Translations under genes and position numbers: made by a program
Notes under the pieces: model-generated
What the model was told of the DNA's origin: nothing
The model's input: only the letters and a program-made list of their open reading frames with translations
Databases searched by the model: none
In this document: positions 11,867-23,320 of the stretch, piece by piece
Layout of the letters: each line of letters starts with the position of its first letter
Position numbering within the stretch: the stretch's first letter is position 1
Origin: Hymenopellis radicata
Taxonomy: Eukaryota > Basidiomycota > Agaricomycetes > Agaricales > Physalacriaceae
Direction of reading: 5' to 3'
Assembly (NCBI GenBank): GCA_015501595.1
Contig: JADNRX010000377.1
Coordinates: forward strand, 1-52,023
DNA: 52,023 bases

Positions 11867-12690
11867 GGATAGTCCCGCATTACTTAGGGAAAGTCACCTG
11901 CTCTGCGTAAAACACTGCTTCCAGATAAGATGTACTGTCTTTTCGCGGTTGCTCTATCTAGGAACGGGGTCGTTCTCATTCACGCTGGACGATCGCATCC
12001 AAGGGCGGGAATACTTGACTAGGACGGGAGCGCATTCATACGGCGTGCCCCTGTCAGCGTCCTGTCCCAATGTTTGGTCGCGTCAAATTATCCGTATATT
12101 AGGCTCATGACCCATGTCTGAACACGTCCCATGCCCTAATATGGACATGGGATGTCGTGGGACATTACTCGGCGCCAGATTAGATTAGATTACTCTACTA
12201 AGCTGGCGTCGACTTCGACGTACGCACTGCGACGCGCCCGTACCACAGCAATAAAAAAATCAACTCTTTCATTGTGACCTTGTTTCCCATTTCCCGTACA
12301 ACATTGAAATGGACCTGCCGCTGCCGGCCTACTAACGCACCAAGAGCGGCAAAAAAGATTTGATGGGACGGAGGTGATGCAAATCTCGCAGTTCAACTAC
12401 ATGAGGTACCGTCTCGTTTGGTGCACCGCGCACTACGCGCCAGCGCTCATCAGTCCAAGCACCATCCACATCAACTAGCAATCCGTCATCTCAGCTTGCC
12501 ACACTCTTCATCACGACCAGTTTCGCGGGCCTCTGGTGTTCTTAACAATCGTGTCGATGACTCGAATCCCATTACATCTCAGGCTCTCACGCAGCGAAAC
12601 GAAAAGTTGATGGTTGCACCATTTGCAGCACACGTATTATGACCTGCGCCCGGGCGGTAATCAAAGCCGTTATGCTTGTCCAGGCCAACC
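11867..12690. other. Intergenic stretch with a small inverted repeat
   Basis: No gene was recognised. Around 12110-12165 several related CATGGGAC/GTCCCATG words lie in inverted order and could form a hairpin. A GATTA triplication sits at 12177-12192. Function is unknown. Confidence 0.35.
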
Positions 12691-12699
12691 CCCACTTAG

Positions 12700-14396
12700 A
12701 CCTGGGCAAAAGGTTTGTGTATCGGAGGAATAGATAAATGCCTACAAGGAGGCTTAGAAGCAGGCGGCGCAGGAGGGGATGTAAGCGGCAAAGACATGTA
12801 TTTAGGGTGGTGAATACAGGAGGCAGACGTAGTCAGCAGCATAAAGTTTTGCTGCACTCGCGCTGCTCGCTTCCCGCCGCAGAGAATGGTAGCGAATGTA
12901 AATATGATGCTGTCCATCCTGCCAATTGAATATGACAAAAAACGTACAGAAAAGCCGTAAGCAAATGATGAGAAAGAAAGAGCGGACAACGCACCAGAGG
13001 TGATACCCCCAGAGCAGAAGATAGCACCTGGTACCAATAGCCATCTCCCATCTGTACTTTGGGTCTGAATTGCTGATCCAAGGGTCCGGGAAGCCCGACA
13101 TAACGGGGTACCCATGCATACAAAGTCGGGTGTATGTGTCACATCGTCCGAGTGTGGGCAGGCAGCGCATAGCAGGTGGATAGCAGCGGCGACGAGCAGA
13201 CGACGATTCTTTGCACGTTCCTCCCGCGATCGCTGGATGTCCCGTCTCGCAACACTCTGCGCCTCTCGACGAGTTAGGCGGCCCACTCGACACAGGCGGC
13301 GGCAGTTCCAGCCAATCCGGGACGTTATAATAAGAAGACGATGTCGATTGACGATGATTAGGGCGGAGTCTGGTGGACGAAGACGAAGGTGTAAGCGATG
13401 TGGGATGCGAGGATGATGTGGCGCCATTGCAGCGATGGATGGTGTGCCTATATGAAAAAGTTAGTTCAGGGTACGTTACAACAAAGTCGGCTTACCGTGT
13501 GAGAAGATCTCGTCGTGTTTCGACCGAATATCCTGTGGATGATTAGTATGACATTCAACAGAACAGGACGCGACTCACGATGCAATGCAGACAAATCTGC
13601 GCAGACAACGGCTTACAAGAACCATCGCCGCGTGATTTGCCGTATCCTTCGTGGGATGACTTGAAGACGCCCGTTTAGAACGTGGTATCCCTATAGAGGG
13701 CGGTAATCCGTTGTTGTCCTGAATCCAGAGGACCCAACCAGCACGAAGCCAAATAGGAAAGGGACGCGTCGCGAAGACAACGTCCCAAAGCAACCCGAGT
13801 CTTGTTGCTAGTCGCTTATAATTTTCAGCGCTGCCAGAGCCGTTAGAATGAGTCAGAAGAAAGCACGAGCAACGTCAACGTACGGGTATCACATTCAGTC
13901 TACAGCGCAGACGCGTCTGCTCTCCAACCGCCTTGGAAATGAGTCCACGCTGGTCGGCAGGACTGGCTGGCAAAGTCGTGCAAACACGGTTCGAGCTCAC
14001 GGCGTCGGGCGACGAGGATCTATAGCGAGGAATATGAACGTGGTAGTAATAGAGTGGGGAAATAAATCAACATACCGTCTGTTTTTAAAACAAGGCCGAC
14101 TCCATGACTGACAAAAGAGAGGCAAGTTAGTAGGGCTATAGGCAGAACACACGACGACGCACCATGGGCGAGAATTTGAGGTGAAGTATCTTATCTGCTG
14201 ATAAGAACTTGAAAACGATTGGTTGTGTCCCAAGTCCAAATCGGGCCTGTCCCCGAATAGACATGGGCTTGAAAGCCGGTCCGTCTTGGACCGCCGCCAA
14301 AAGCGAACTTGGGATCAACTTGATTCCAGACCTCGCGATCCGTCTGTACCGTCGTAGAGCTCAATTGGGTGCAAAAAAAGAGTGGCATTAATCACT
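12700..14396 (-). other. Possible multi-exon orphan gene, uncertain
   Basis: The minus strand holds several protein-like stretches that can be chained through plausible introns: about 14335-14165 (FKPMSIRGQARFGLG), 14125-14090, 14030-13880 (SKAVGEQTRLRCRLN), 13820-13620 (LATRLGLLWDVVFATR) and 13540-12850. The last part contains a strongly basic helix-like stretch (DIQRSREERAKNRRLLVAAA) and hydrophobic segments. In two exons a second frame looks almost equally good, so the true structure is not fixed. I recognise no family. It could be a real taxon-restricted gene or a decayed one. Confidence 0.3.
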
Positions 14397-14400
14397 ATTG

Positions 14401-14898
14401 TAAGTACAGAATCCTCCCTTTCTTCTCCCTTTTTCTCTCCTTTTCTCAAACTTGAAAAACTTGAAAAACTTCCCCGGTGCTCAGACATGGGACATAGGCC
14501 GTATATTAGACCCGGAGGGCCAGGGTCATCGCCGTGGGGGTCGTCACGTTTTTGTCCGGCCCGCACGTTAGCACCCGGGGTGGACGTGCACGCCATCATG
14601 TAGCACAAACACAAAATTTCTAAGTACAGATGTTTTTTTGGGGGGGAACCGCCCCAAAATCTGACGCTGTTGAGTCCATCAGCGAGTTAAGAAGTAACCA
14701 GGTAGGTCAGCGAACGTACTCGCTGAAAAGGCCGCCTTCCAGTCCCAACATGCCAGATCAGACAACAATGTATGCTATGTAGTGCACGCTATCGCTACAC
14801 TTCGACGCGCACGCTATCGCTACACATCGACGCGCACCTCGTGTCAACCGTTGGAACAGCGTCTCACATGCTTATGCTGTACTTCGAAGTGCTCCACC
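14401..14898. other. Intergenic stretch with a short tandem repeat
   Basis: No gene was recognised. At 14784-14836 a unit of about 26 bp (CGCACGCTATCGCTACAC...) occurs twice, followed by a GCGCAC word. A T7/G8 run lies at 14632-14646. Similar GCGCGCAC-type words recur near other F-box-like genes in the window. Confidence 0.5.
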
Positions 14899-16203
14899 AT
14901 GTGAGTGCTAAATGCTAAATTGTGAACTTTTCATAGTACACTAACCACGGCTCAGGTCGTTTCCTCAGGAATTATTCGATGAGCATATCATTCCCTTCGC
15001 TTGTCAAGGCGATGCACACTTGGACAGTGACGCTCATCGCCTATGTATCCAACGGTTACCCGGACGCAAAGCCATTGCCCAAACTCTCATGTTGGTCAGC
15101 AAAGCTTGGGTGTATTCAGCTAGGCGCATCTTGTGGGAAAAGGTCGTAATCAGAGCAAATGACTACAATGCTGCTGGCGATGTCGCCGTACCCTTTATGG
15201 CGTCCCAGGAAATTTTGGATTGCATTCGTGTCGTGGAATTTTTGCACCCCATCACTCCACACACCATCGACTACGTTCTCCACCGCTTCATTAAAGTTCG
15301 TGAAGTCACATTCACGCATGAAATAAGCCGCCGCGAGGGGTGCGTGCGCTGGTTCAGTCTGCGTACCATACAACTGCGCCATGTGCATGTGGATTATCAA
15401 CTTTTGCACCGCGTCAATACCCTCACTCCTCACATGGTTGTGCTTGCCTTGTTGGGTGGTGTGGTATTAGGCAATGCTGGCGGGCGCCCACCATTAAAGA
15501 TTCCATCCCTACATCTGGTGTTAGGCAACACTGTGAAGAATACTACAACCTCAGACAGAAAGATACTGTTTGACATGCAGTGCGTCCATATCGCCTGTGA
15601 CGCGGACGTAACAAGCAGTACGACACTTCTGTTACAGAGGACTACAGGCATTCAATGCTTACGGCTATGCATGCTCAGTATGTGATCAGTTCATGCTATC
15701 GATGAAGTATCTAATAGCCATGCATAGACTTCTTGCCTGATAACCTTCAGTCAGAGACGACAGGTTTTATGGATGTCGCGAACGTAACATCTCTGAAGGA
15801 GCTGTGGTTATCCTTCCATCTATTTCGCTCAGGAAGTAGTGCTGGGCAGTTGCTTATGGGCGCCGCAGACAACGCAACAACCTTAACGGTTACACACCTT
15901 GAAGTCTTTGTCATGGGGCCCTCACGCAACATCTTGCAAACGGCCAGGATAACGAACCTGATAAGTCTAGCCTTGGCTGAACTCGTGAGCGCACGGGTCT
16001 GTGTGGACATTCGTTGGCGGTGCTTATACCACGAGGAAGAGGACTCGCAACGGCTGCGCGCGCGCCAAGAAATGTGTGCTTACATGGGCGCCCTAGCACG
16101 GGAGACGGCGCCGGCATATATCCAGGAGACAGTTGAAGACTTGTGCGTGTCCGATGTGGCCAGCTGGGAGTGGGCTGGTTGGCATGCATGTCCGCGAGCT
16201 TAG
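14899..16203 (+). CDS. F-box/LRR-like family protein (copy 1)
   Basis: Exons 14956-15677 and 15728-16203 are open and in phase. The protein starts with an F-box-like stretch (SFPQELFDEHIIPF ... MLVSKAWVYSARRILWEKV) followed by leucine-rich sequence and ends DVASWEWAGWH. That ending resembles DVSMWHW in the copy at 39.9-42.3 kb. The best start joins AT at 14899-14900 to G at 14956 across a GTGAGT...CAG intron, so the initiation codon itself would be split; this model gives 399 residues. A substrate-adaptor role in an SCF ligase is inferred only from the F-box-like region. No disabling change was seen. Confidence 0.6.
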
Positions 16204-16417
16204 GCACCTAGATTCATGTGTTGAAGTCTGTTAAAGTCTCATAAGATTAATCAAATTCAATCCCAACTTGAACTTCCACGCGCGCGCCCCAGCTGATCTG
16301 GACGTGCACGTGTCAGGCGTAAACGCAGCGTGCACGGCATCTTTCGGTCCCTAGATCTGAGATCTCAGTACAGATACTCGGCTCCGCCTACTTCGTTCTC
16401 GACAGAGTACCACCACG
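16204..16417. repeat. GC-rich words between copy 1 and hAT-like element E
   Basis: A short non-coding stretch with CGCGCGCGCC and GACGTGCACGTG words, like those near the other F-box/LRR-like genes (19.2, 22.35, 38.3 and 42.45 kb). Confidence 0.35.
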
Positions 16418-17817
16418 TAGTGAACAGCCGGGGTCCGGTGACCCGCACCGGGTGACGGGTGGGGGTGCATGCGGGTACGGGTCGGGGTACCGATCCGAGA
16501 ACCCGGCGTGACCCGCGTGACCCGTAGTCACCCGTAGTCAGATATTGGTACAGTTTTCCTGGGGCAAGTATTTCAGGCAAGTACTTGCCCAACACTTGCC
16601 TCATTGTGCATTCATATTTTTAAGGTTTTCATAATTTATTTGGCCTCAAACGAGGCCAACGTCGTCCAGAAACGATGTTGTTGAGCAATTTTGCCGATCG
16701 CCGAGATGGCCGAGCGTCTCGGCAACTTCCGGATAACGATCGCACAGCTCCGATCGCATCTCCCTGCCTCTTACCACCACAGCACGACGCTAACGTCGTG
16801 CTCGTCGGCCCAGAACTTTTTCTGGGGCTTATCTGACTTGTTTTATTTATTCCTCTTTGCTTTCCAGGACCGGTTTGGCTCTGCGCCGGCCACTGCGCCC
16901 TCGGATACGTTCCGGGGCGCATTCTGGTGCACGTCTTCGCGACGACACCTCCACGACCCCGATCCGCGCAGCGTAAGCCCTCAGGAAGAGGCAGCTACTC
17001 TTCTGGACACCAGACAAACAACTGCCCGCCTCCCGCTCACGCAAGCGACGCGTAAGCCCGCCAAAGCGGCAGCACCTCGTGGATTTCGCGTACTGTCTCT
17101 ATAGGCGGCGACCTCAGGCGGAGCTGAAGTTGCTGACGCCGCCGCCGCGCGCTTCAAGAGCGGGAGTGGTAGATTTGGGCTGGCACGTCGCCTGCAGGCA
17201 ACGTGCCAGATTTTGTACGTATTTTCATGTTTCTTTGCTGTCGGCGGCATTTCCAGGTGCCGTCGACACTGTTATTGGGTTCTTCAAGGCGTCATCCTTC
17301 ACCAAACGGCCCCGTCCCCTTCCCTCATCTTCACCCCCGTCACATCATCAACATCATGCACCGACACTGCTCCCCTCGCAATTGCTGGGGATGCGGCCGT
17401 GGCATGAAGAGATTGTGAGTGGGTGGAGTGGGGATACATGCCCGCTACCAAGACTTGGACGGGCCGCGTGCGTACATCGACTCGACTTGCGAGGTGACGA
17501 CTCATGTCATCACCCCGACTCGCGAGTTATCGGCGGTCAACGGGTGGCGAGTCGGATTGTTTTCCGACTCGTGTTGGTCTCTCATCGGACACGGCGGGCA
17601 TGGGTGCAGTGACGGGTGATGAGGGTGTCGGGTGACCCGCAAACCGTGGGTCTATGAGCGGGCATGAGGTGCAGTGACGGGTGATGAGGGTGTCGGGTGA
17701 CCCGCAAACCGTGGGTCTATGAGCGGGTGACCCGCACCCGTACTGGCGGGTCGGGTAAAGTCGCGGGTCGGGTCGGGGTCAGGATTAAATACCCCGGCCG
17801 ACCCGTGCTGTTCACTA
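16418..17817. mobile_element. hAT-like non-autonomous element E (GTGACCCG type)
   Basis: The 1,400-bp element starts and ends with inverted TAGTGAACAGC and is flanked by 8-bp direct repeats CCACCACG (16410-16417 and 17818-17825), the TSD length of hAT elements. Both subterminal zones are packed with GTGACCCG/CGGGTCAC words. The core is related to the other elements of this set: CAATTGCTGGGGATG near 17382 (also in element C, opposite orientation), ACGCGTAAGCCC near 17050, and a CTCGTTTGAGGCC block. No transposase is encoded, so mobility would need a source elsewhere. Confidence 0.85.
17603..17727 (+). repeat. 65-bp direct duplication inside element E
   Basis: A unit starting GGTGCAGTGACGGGTGATGA and ending near GTCTATGAGCGGG occurs twice head to tail with a period of 65 bp and near-identical sequence, a local amplification of the subterminal GTGACCCG zone. 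Confidence 0.8.
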
Positions 17818-17891
17818 CCACCACGTTCAAGTTGTGCCATTGTTCCCTGCGGGGTGGAGCTTCAGTTTGCGCTTTCACTCCTCATCGCGAT

Positions 17892-19078
17892 ATGGAGCGC
17901 AAAGTAAGTATGCCATGATCATATTCGTTAATTATAATTCACGTTCCGCAGGCCGATGAAGCAGACCTGCTGGAAGAGAGGCGTTGCATTTGCGAGCTAT
18001 ACGTAGCCGCGGCCCCCGGAACTGCAGGCGATTATCAGGCATTTTCTGTTCCAATTTTTGAGCTGCCACAAACTATTCGCTTTGTTGCAACGCAGTGCTG
18101 TTCTGTTGAATCAGTATGGACACTATAGGCCTCAGTTAGGCCTTCGTTTTTACGATAGTGGGGTGCGCCACGCACTGCTTGTTGTTCCTCCCACGCAGAC
18201 TGATGGCTTGTAGGTGGAACAGCTTCTGCGCAGCATTCAAGTTAGCCAGCAAATCCTTAGGGGAGCATCCCTTCGGCTACGGCGATATTCATTCGCCAAC
18301 GTTACCTGCCTGGATACAGACATGGAGCATTACCAAAGGACACCTCAGGTTTTCAAAATTTGCGGCTGCAGGACGTGACTTTGCGCTACCATGAATGGAG
18401 TGCAGATGTCTTGGTATCCACTTTAAGGTCATGGCGGCAGGAGAATACACTGGAGAAGTTGAGGATATTGGCCATATTCCGGGAATACTCCAAGGTGCGT
18501 ATTGTAGCCTGAGTGCAGTCTTTCTGCTCACAAGCTTACAGAGTGACTGCCCTTGCCTTGTTGGCATTGTCGACACATGGTTCCAGAGTGCAGATTTCTG
18601 TGACTTCCTCAATGGTTGTGCTCGTCTGGAAGTCTTTGCCCTCAGCGACCCATCTCCCATAATTCCGCTTAATCATGGGTGGACAGATACCGGCCGCCAT
18701 GTCTATATTCCTGACCATGACGGAGGCCCGGGAGACTCTTTGGAACTCATTGCATGGCTGGACCCAGCTCACTATGAGCATGAGCGCCGCATTATCGCAC
18801 AGTGGAACCATCGCAATTTGGCCCAGGTGTTCTTGTTTCATAGTTTTTGCTATGATTACTACCTCAATTATGTTCCGTCATCCGTAATGGATGTCTCTGT
18901 TGAGCCATGTGGAATTTTGAGCGAATGGGTTCGACAACCGAATGCGCAGTGGCGGAGAAAAGAGTTAGGGCAAGAGACTATCGACAAGAGGTTGAGTGCC
19001 ATACCCTTTGGTCATGACTTCTGGTATTACCCAATGGATGAGGAACCGTATGTTCAAGTACGCACTTTCAGCATGTAG
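17892..19078 (+). pseudogene. LRR-like relative of the F-box family (copy 2), probably broken
   Basis: Starting at ATG 17892 (MERK, then an intron) there are protein-like segments: LLEERRCICELYVAAAPG (about 17952-18115), VEQLLRSIQVSQQILRG (about 18213-18345), NLRLQDVTLRYHEW (about 18357-18489) and a long final exon 18541-19078 ending in a TAG stop. The last exon is open and includes CARLEVFALS and DFLNG, LRR-like in character. Between 18330 and 18360 the frame must change without a usable intron (only 23 nt between donor and acceptor), pointing to a frameshift. Element E lies 75 bp upstream of the ATG and may have displaced the promoter or an upstream exon. Confidence 0.45.
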
Positions 19079-19213
19079 ATACAATAATTTATACCACCGT
19101 GCACATACATTCGTCCGAGTTAAAGTCATCGCCTCCACCACGTCAATATCTGTCATGGTTAAGTCTCCTCAAAGGTTAATAATGCAGGCATTGAGATACG
19201 AATGGGGCTACGC

Positions 19214-19366
19214 AAGTGGCGGAGCGTGCACGTCCAATTATAGACGCAGCGCGCGTGTTCAATTATAGACGCTGCGCGCGCGTCCAATTATACGCGCGTT
19301 CAATTATAGACGCAGCGCGCGCGTTCAATTATAGACGCAGCGCGCGCGTTCAATTATAGACGTCTG
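19214..19366 (+). repeat. Tandem array of ~27-bp GC/AT units
   Basis: About five to six units of the form TTCAATTATAGACGCAGCGCGCGCG alternate an AT-rich and a CG-only half. One unit is shortened and some carry TCC for TTC. It lies between copy 2 and the tRNA-like sequence. Confidence 0.85.
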
Positions 19367-19452
19367 ACACAGCGCATGCCTCCTCAAGAGTATATAACTC
19401 ATCTTACACTCTTCCTACAAAAAAGAGAGGCCTTACGTGTACGAGTACGCAA

Positions 19453-19532
19453 GCGCACGATAGGATTCGAACCCAGCCACCGGGGAAACACACCAGAACG
19501 TTGGTGCTACACCCAGTACACCAAGAATGCGC
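19453..19532 (-). tRNA. tRNA-like sequence, probably pseudogene or SINE head
   Basis: On the minus strand an 80-nt stretch has a perfect B-box-like GGTTCGAATCC and an A-box-like TGGTGTACTGGG at normal spacing. Ends GCGCATT and CGTGCGC pair in an acceptor-like stem (six of seven pairs, one G-U). The T stem has a mismatch, and the anticodon region (CACCA, loop, TGGTG) has a wrong loop size and no U33, so decoding is unlikely. It may be a tRNA relic or the head of a tRNA-derived SINE; no SINE tail is evident. Confidence 0.35.
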
Positions 19533-19733
19533 ACCGTGAACTGATCGACATGGATAAAATTGTATAAACCAAAAACGCAAGCAAGAACGAAAGGGCTACA
19601 GGTGGCACAGTGTGCGCGTCCTGGCTGAAGAGGGCGCGAACTGGACGTGACACTTGTTTGTGCGTATCAACCTCTTTATATCAAACAAACAGCATGTAGC
19701 TACATCTGTCCGCTCAGGTTCGCCCCTCCAGGT

Positions 19734-20588
19734 TCACCAATAACCCACCTCGTCTACGCCTCGCCGAATAGGCAGCTCCACCTCTGCCAGCTCAGAGGGA
19801 GGCTCGTACTCCTTGAAGGCTGTCTTCACGGCAAAATCCAAAACATTCATGCTGTACACATGCTGCCTTGCTCGGTATCCCCAGGCCAACAGCTCTTTAT
19901 CTTCGTGTACCAGCTGACTAGCTTGTTGTCATTCAACATTCCAGCACATGGAGCAATCGCCACTCACGCGAGTCCGTGCCAGTACCACCCACCACCAAAT
20001 GTTTTGTCTAGAGCACAACATAGAAAAGCCGGCGTATTCCACGCAGAATAGCTCTCCCAAAGGATATCTGTCCCGTCTGCCAAACACAGAGCTCGGAAGT
20101 CCCCAAGGAAACCAGTGTGGGGTACAGAGATTGCAGTGTCAAACAGTACACCGGCTCGAGCATTATCCAGCCTAAACTTCATGGCCTTCACGCAAGAGCC
20201 TCAGTTAGTATTCATATATGCAGTTACACCAAAAACGCACCTCCAGAAGACAATTCAGCGGACGCGTCTTGTAGATGCGCTCATAGAAGTGGCAAAATGT
20301 CTCCCACAACTTATCCTCCCTTAACGCTGCGCCCACAGAGGACAACCTCTTCACCCACGCGTAGTGCGGCCCGACAAGTCGTATCAGGTGCATTTGGTCG
20401 GCATCCAGTGGGCATGTAAGATATGCGGGCAAATCTCGCAAAGGCCTCTGTGTGGGGTCAACATCGGAAGGCGGGTACAAATCACTGGAGACAACGACAT
20501 CGGGTCTAAACGGTGGCCGGCCTCCAGCAGCAAACTCGCGATTGGTGATCCCTCGTCCTGCAGTAACGCTGGCTGCATCGTAGTTCAT
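19734..20588 (-). CDS. Unrecognised three-exon protein (249 aa)
   Basis: The model complement(19734-19917, 19968-20185, 20241-20588) has introns of 50 and 55 nt, phases agree, and there are no stops. The start is the first ATG (MNYDAASVTAG). The protein is soluble with no signal peptide and balanced charge. Distinct segments are DLPAYLTCPLDADQMHLIRL, DNARAGVLFDTAISVPHTG, LADGTDILWESYSAWNTPAF and a C-terminal LLAWGYRARQHVYSMNVLDF. I recognise no family or catalytic motif. A TA-MITE sits 48 bp upstream of the start. Intact frames across three exons argue for selection or recent origin. Confidence 0.65.
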
Positions 20589-20635
20589 AATAAAGGTATC
20601 AATCACTCAGGGTAAAGCGATCATAAGAAACAGTA

Positions 20636-20783
20636 CTGTACTATTACAGGCAAGTCTTCACAGATTTTTGGAGAAAAAAATTGATGGAAACCCGATAAGG
20701 ATTTCCAGGCGATCGGCGGGGTCTGATAAGATTAAATGACCCCCCGTTACGCGTTATGCGAAGACCACACTGTAATAGTACAG
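20636..20783. mobile_element. TA-MITE 1 (CTGTACTATTACAG ends)
   Basis: A 148-bp element with perfect inverted ends CTGTACTATTACAG, flanked by TA on each side (20634-20635, 20784-20785). There is no coding capacity. TA duplication and short inverted ends fit a Tc1/mariner-type MITE. The ends resemble MITE 2 at 32850. Confidence 0.85.
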
Positions 20784-20825
20784 TATGTGAGTACTGCGTA
20801 CAGTGGAAATATGTCCCTACCAGTA

Positions 20826-22225
20826 CTAGTCGCTATCGGAATCATAACCCAACCAGCTATAATTTAGATCCTCCTGCATTGGAATGGAGGCTGCTCTTAG
20901 GCGCCTCCCATTATCTATGTCCCTTACTCTCGTTAGCACTGTGTATGTAATAAAAGAAACCCTCATGCGCTCATTCATCATCAACTCATGAACCCACTCA
21001 TACTCCTCTGGTATCACACTATACAGGTTCCTCAGTGACGTACTCCACATGTGGCTCCCTCCAAAGTGGAATGTTTCAAAAAGGAAGCAGTACTCAGCGC
21101 ATACTCCCATGGACGTGACGGCTTTAGCAAGAATGTGCCAACATCTGTGATCAATAAGGTTGATCATTTAGCCAACATCCGTCTGCAAGATAAACTTCTT
21201 CAAGCCAGGTGCCTTCAGGCGCTCCAGAAAGGATGTTGCACAACGAAGCACTTCGCTCTGGAAGTAAACCTGGATTTTCAAGCACGTGAGATTTGGTAGC
21301 ACTGGTCGTTCCCAAAGAGAGAAATCCCAGGGTAAACCGACTATCATTCATCAGCAAATTAAAGCCATTAACCAATAACAGGACTTACCTGTAAATCTCA
21401 CTGCAAAACGGTCCGCACTCGCTGCGTACCTCTTCATCAACATGCCCACGACAGGCTCATCCTGTTCAATCAGAGCTTCCATGCCTCCATCAGGACATGA
21501 TGTGACCAATTTGCCTATGGCCCCGCAAAGGTCAATAGACTGAATCATATCATCAGCCCATCCGCCCACATCAGCTCTGACTGTCTCGATGTTTTCGGGC
21601 AGTCTTAAATGGCGCAGCCAGCCGTGCTCAAATCGACACAGGAAGAACTCCAGCGTGCGAATGGCGTCATATCCGGTTATGAAGTTATGCACGTCTCTCG
21701 CGGTACCGCCACACTCTAACAGCACCAAAGTAGAGATGTTGCTGAAGGGCCAGCATTGCCGCGCTACGCCAAGATCCACGACCTCCAGCTCCAAGGCATC
21801 AACATGTGACAGGGACGAGCCAGCACTATCCATCGTCGCCACTAAAATATCTCCGCACCCGCGAATGTTCACGCGCCTGATGTAACGTACGAGTGCCGGG
21901 TACTTTTCTGTGAAAGCCTTCAGCGACTGACTTGATTGTCTGTTTATATGGCGCCCGTGTCGCTAGTCCCGGATCCCGACGTCAAGTAAGCTGTCCGGAA
22001 AATAATATGCTGAGTGGCTTCTTTCAGCCTGCGGTGAACGCCTCGCATACTCCTGGCAAAGTCTGCATCCTGAATGGAAGGTTGCTCCCGATGGTCCGTC
22101 ATGGCAAGCGTGAATATCTCCTCAAGAAGTTCTGTTGCTAAGAAGTCCCTGGAGCACTTGCGCGTCAATTCATCTAATAAAAACTCATGATGACACTTAC
22201 AAGCAATCACCATATTCCAACTCAC
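20826..22225 (-). pseudogene. F-box/LRR-like family protein (copy 3), decayed
   Basis: The first part (about 22200-21965) has an F-box-like stretch (RDFLATELLEEIFTLAM). The middle exon (about 21945-21412) is leucine-rich (FSNISTLVLLECGG, IRTLEFFLCRFEHGWLRHL). After a 47-nt intron come WERPVLPNLTCLKIQVYF and a last part ending YSWLGYDSDSD. Two defects are visible: between 21990 and 21950 the frame changes with only a weak donor (GTCGGG) to explain it, and an in-frame TAA at 21168-21170 interrupts otherwise continuous coding. Confidence 0.6.
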
Positions 22226-22329
22226 TCTTCATTTGTGTCCAGGAAGGTCCCTAGCTGCAATAGATATCAATCGGTAATCGATGAATGTCGCAAAGTAAGA
22301 AGTGTAGTAACGTACACGCAGCACAAGCC

Positions 22330-22400
22330 TCAAGTGCACGCCCATCTTCGAGCTCAGCGCGCGCACCCATCTTCGAGCTCCGCGCGCACGCCTATCCATA
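22330..22400. repeat. GC-rich direct repeat near copy 3
   Basis: The phrase GCACGCCCATCTTCGAGCTC followed by a GCGCGC word occurs twice with small changes, another example of the GCGCGCAC-type sequence that borders the F-box/LRR-like genes. Confidence 0.5.
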
Positions 22401-22708
22401 TGCGACGCTCATGTGACTCTCGAGTCTCAATCTATCTCTGAGCAATGCATAGGCTCGATGGCTCTACTAACAACAAACATGAATCATAGGTTTTCTAAGC
22501 ATCCTCCAAGTCTGGCTGCCACTTCTTCATTAATGCAAGGGCATTCTCCCACTGAGTTCGGCGCTCTGCATGCCACCTTTGCTGCTCCTCGCCACTCATC
22601 CTTTTGTAGTCCTCCTCCATGAATACCTTATCAGTTTTACACCCATTGTTTACATACCGAAAAAGGCCACCAGCAGTGACATCTCGAAAGGGCTATCTTC
22701 TATAAGGC

Positions 22709-22900
22709 AACTATAAGTATCTTAAGGCTCAATAAGCTGAAAAGCAGAAAAAGTCACTATAGACAAGGTTCAGCGATACATGTAATTATAGACACTCGAA
22801 GTGAATTGCAAGAGCACTACAAGTACCTACAAGTTAGTTCAAAAGCAGTCAAAAAGCAGATGATAGGCAACTTAAAGCAGATGTTTACTGTAACCTTGTC
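22709..22900. repeat. Left terminal/subterminal repeats of the Plavaka-type element
   Basis: The terminal 19 bp form an imperfect inverted repeat with the right end. Further in, related words (CTACAAGTACCTACAAG, GCAACTTAAAGCAG) resemble the right-end set, a pattern expected of transposase-binding sites. Confidence 0.6.
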
Positions 22901-22937
22901 CACGAAGCACTCCCAAAGCAGTGATAAGTCAACTATG

Positions 22938-23320
22938 GATCACTCTCCGAGTCTCTACTGAGTGTTCTCCACGTCTCTACCGAGCGTTCTCCACGTCTCT
23001 ACTGAGCGTTCTCCACGTCTCTACCGAGCGTTCTCCACGTCTCTACCGAGCGTTCTCCACGTCTCTACTGAGTCTCTACTGAGCATTCACCACGTCTCTA
23101 CTGAGTCTCTACTGAGCGTTCACCGAGTCTCTACTGAGCGTTCACCAGGTCTCTACTGAGCGTTCACCGGGTCTCTAACGGGTCTCTACTGAGCGTTCAC
23201 CGGGTCTGTAACAGGTCTCTACTAAGCGTTCACCGAGTCTCTACCGAGTCTCTACCAAGTGTTCACCCAGTCTCTACCGAGCGTTCTCTAACTCTCGACT
23301 GAGCCTTCTCCGAGTCTCTA
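22938..23320 (+). repeat. Minisatellite (GAGCGTTCTCCACGTCTCTAC type)
   Basis: About 15-17 units of roughly 21-22 bp in tandem. The left half is nearly uniform; the right half is shuffled, with TTCACCGAGTCTCTACTGAGCG variants and some short GTCTCTAC-only units. It is downstream of the DUF6532-like gene and inside the Plavaka-type element. Confidence 0.9.

Noticed and set aside
12802..13293. Membrane protein from the hydrophobic open frame at 12.8-13.3 kb
   Set aside because: The hydrophobic stretch lies in one of two competing frames, and the upstream basic-helix exon uses the other; evidence is not enough for a separate call.
22938..23320. CRISPR-like array
   Set aside because: Units are adjacent or drift in length with no unique spacers; it is a minisatellite in a fungal genome.
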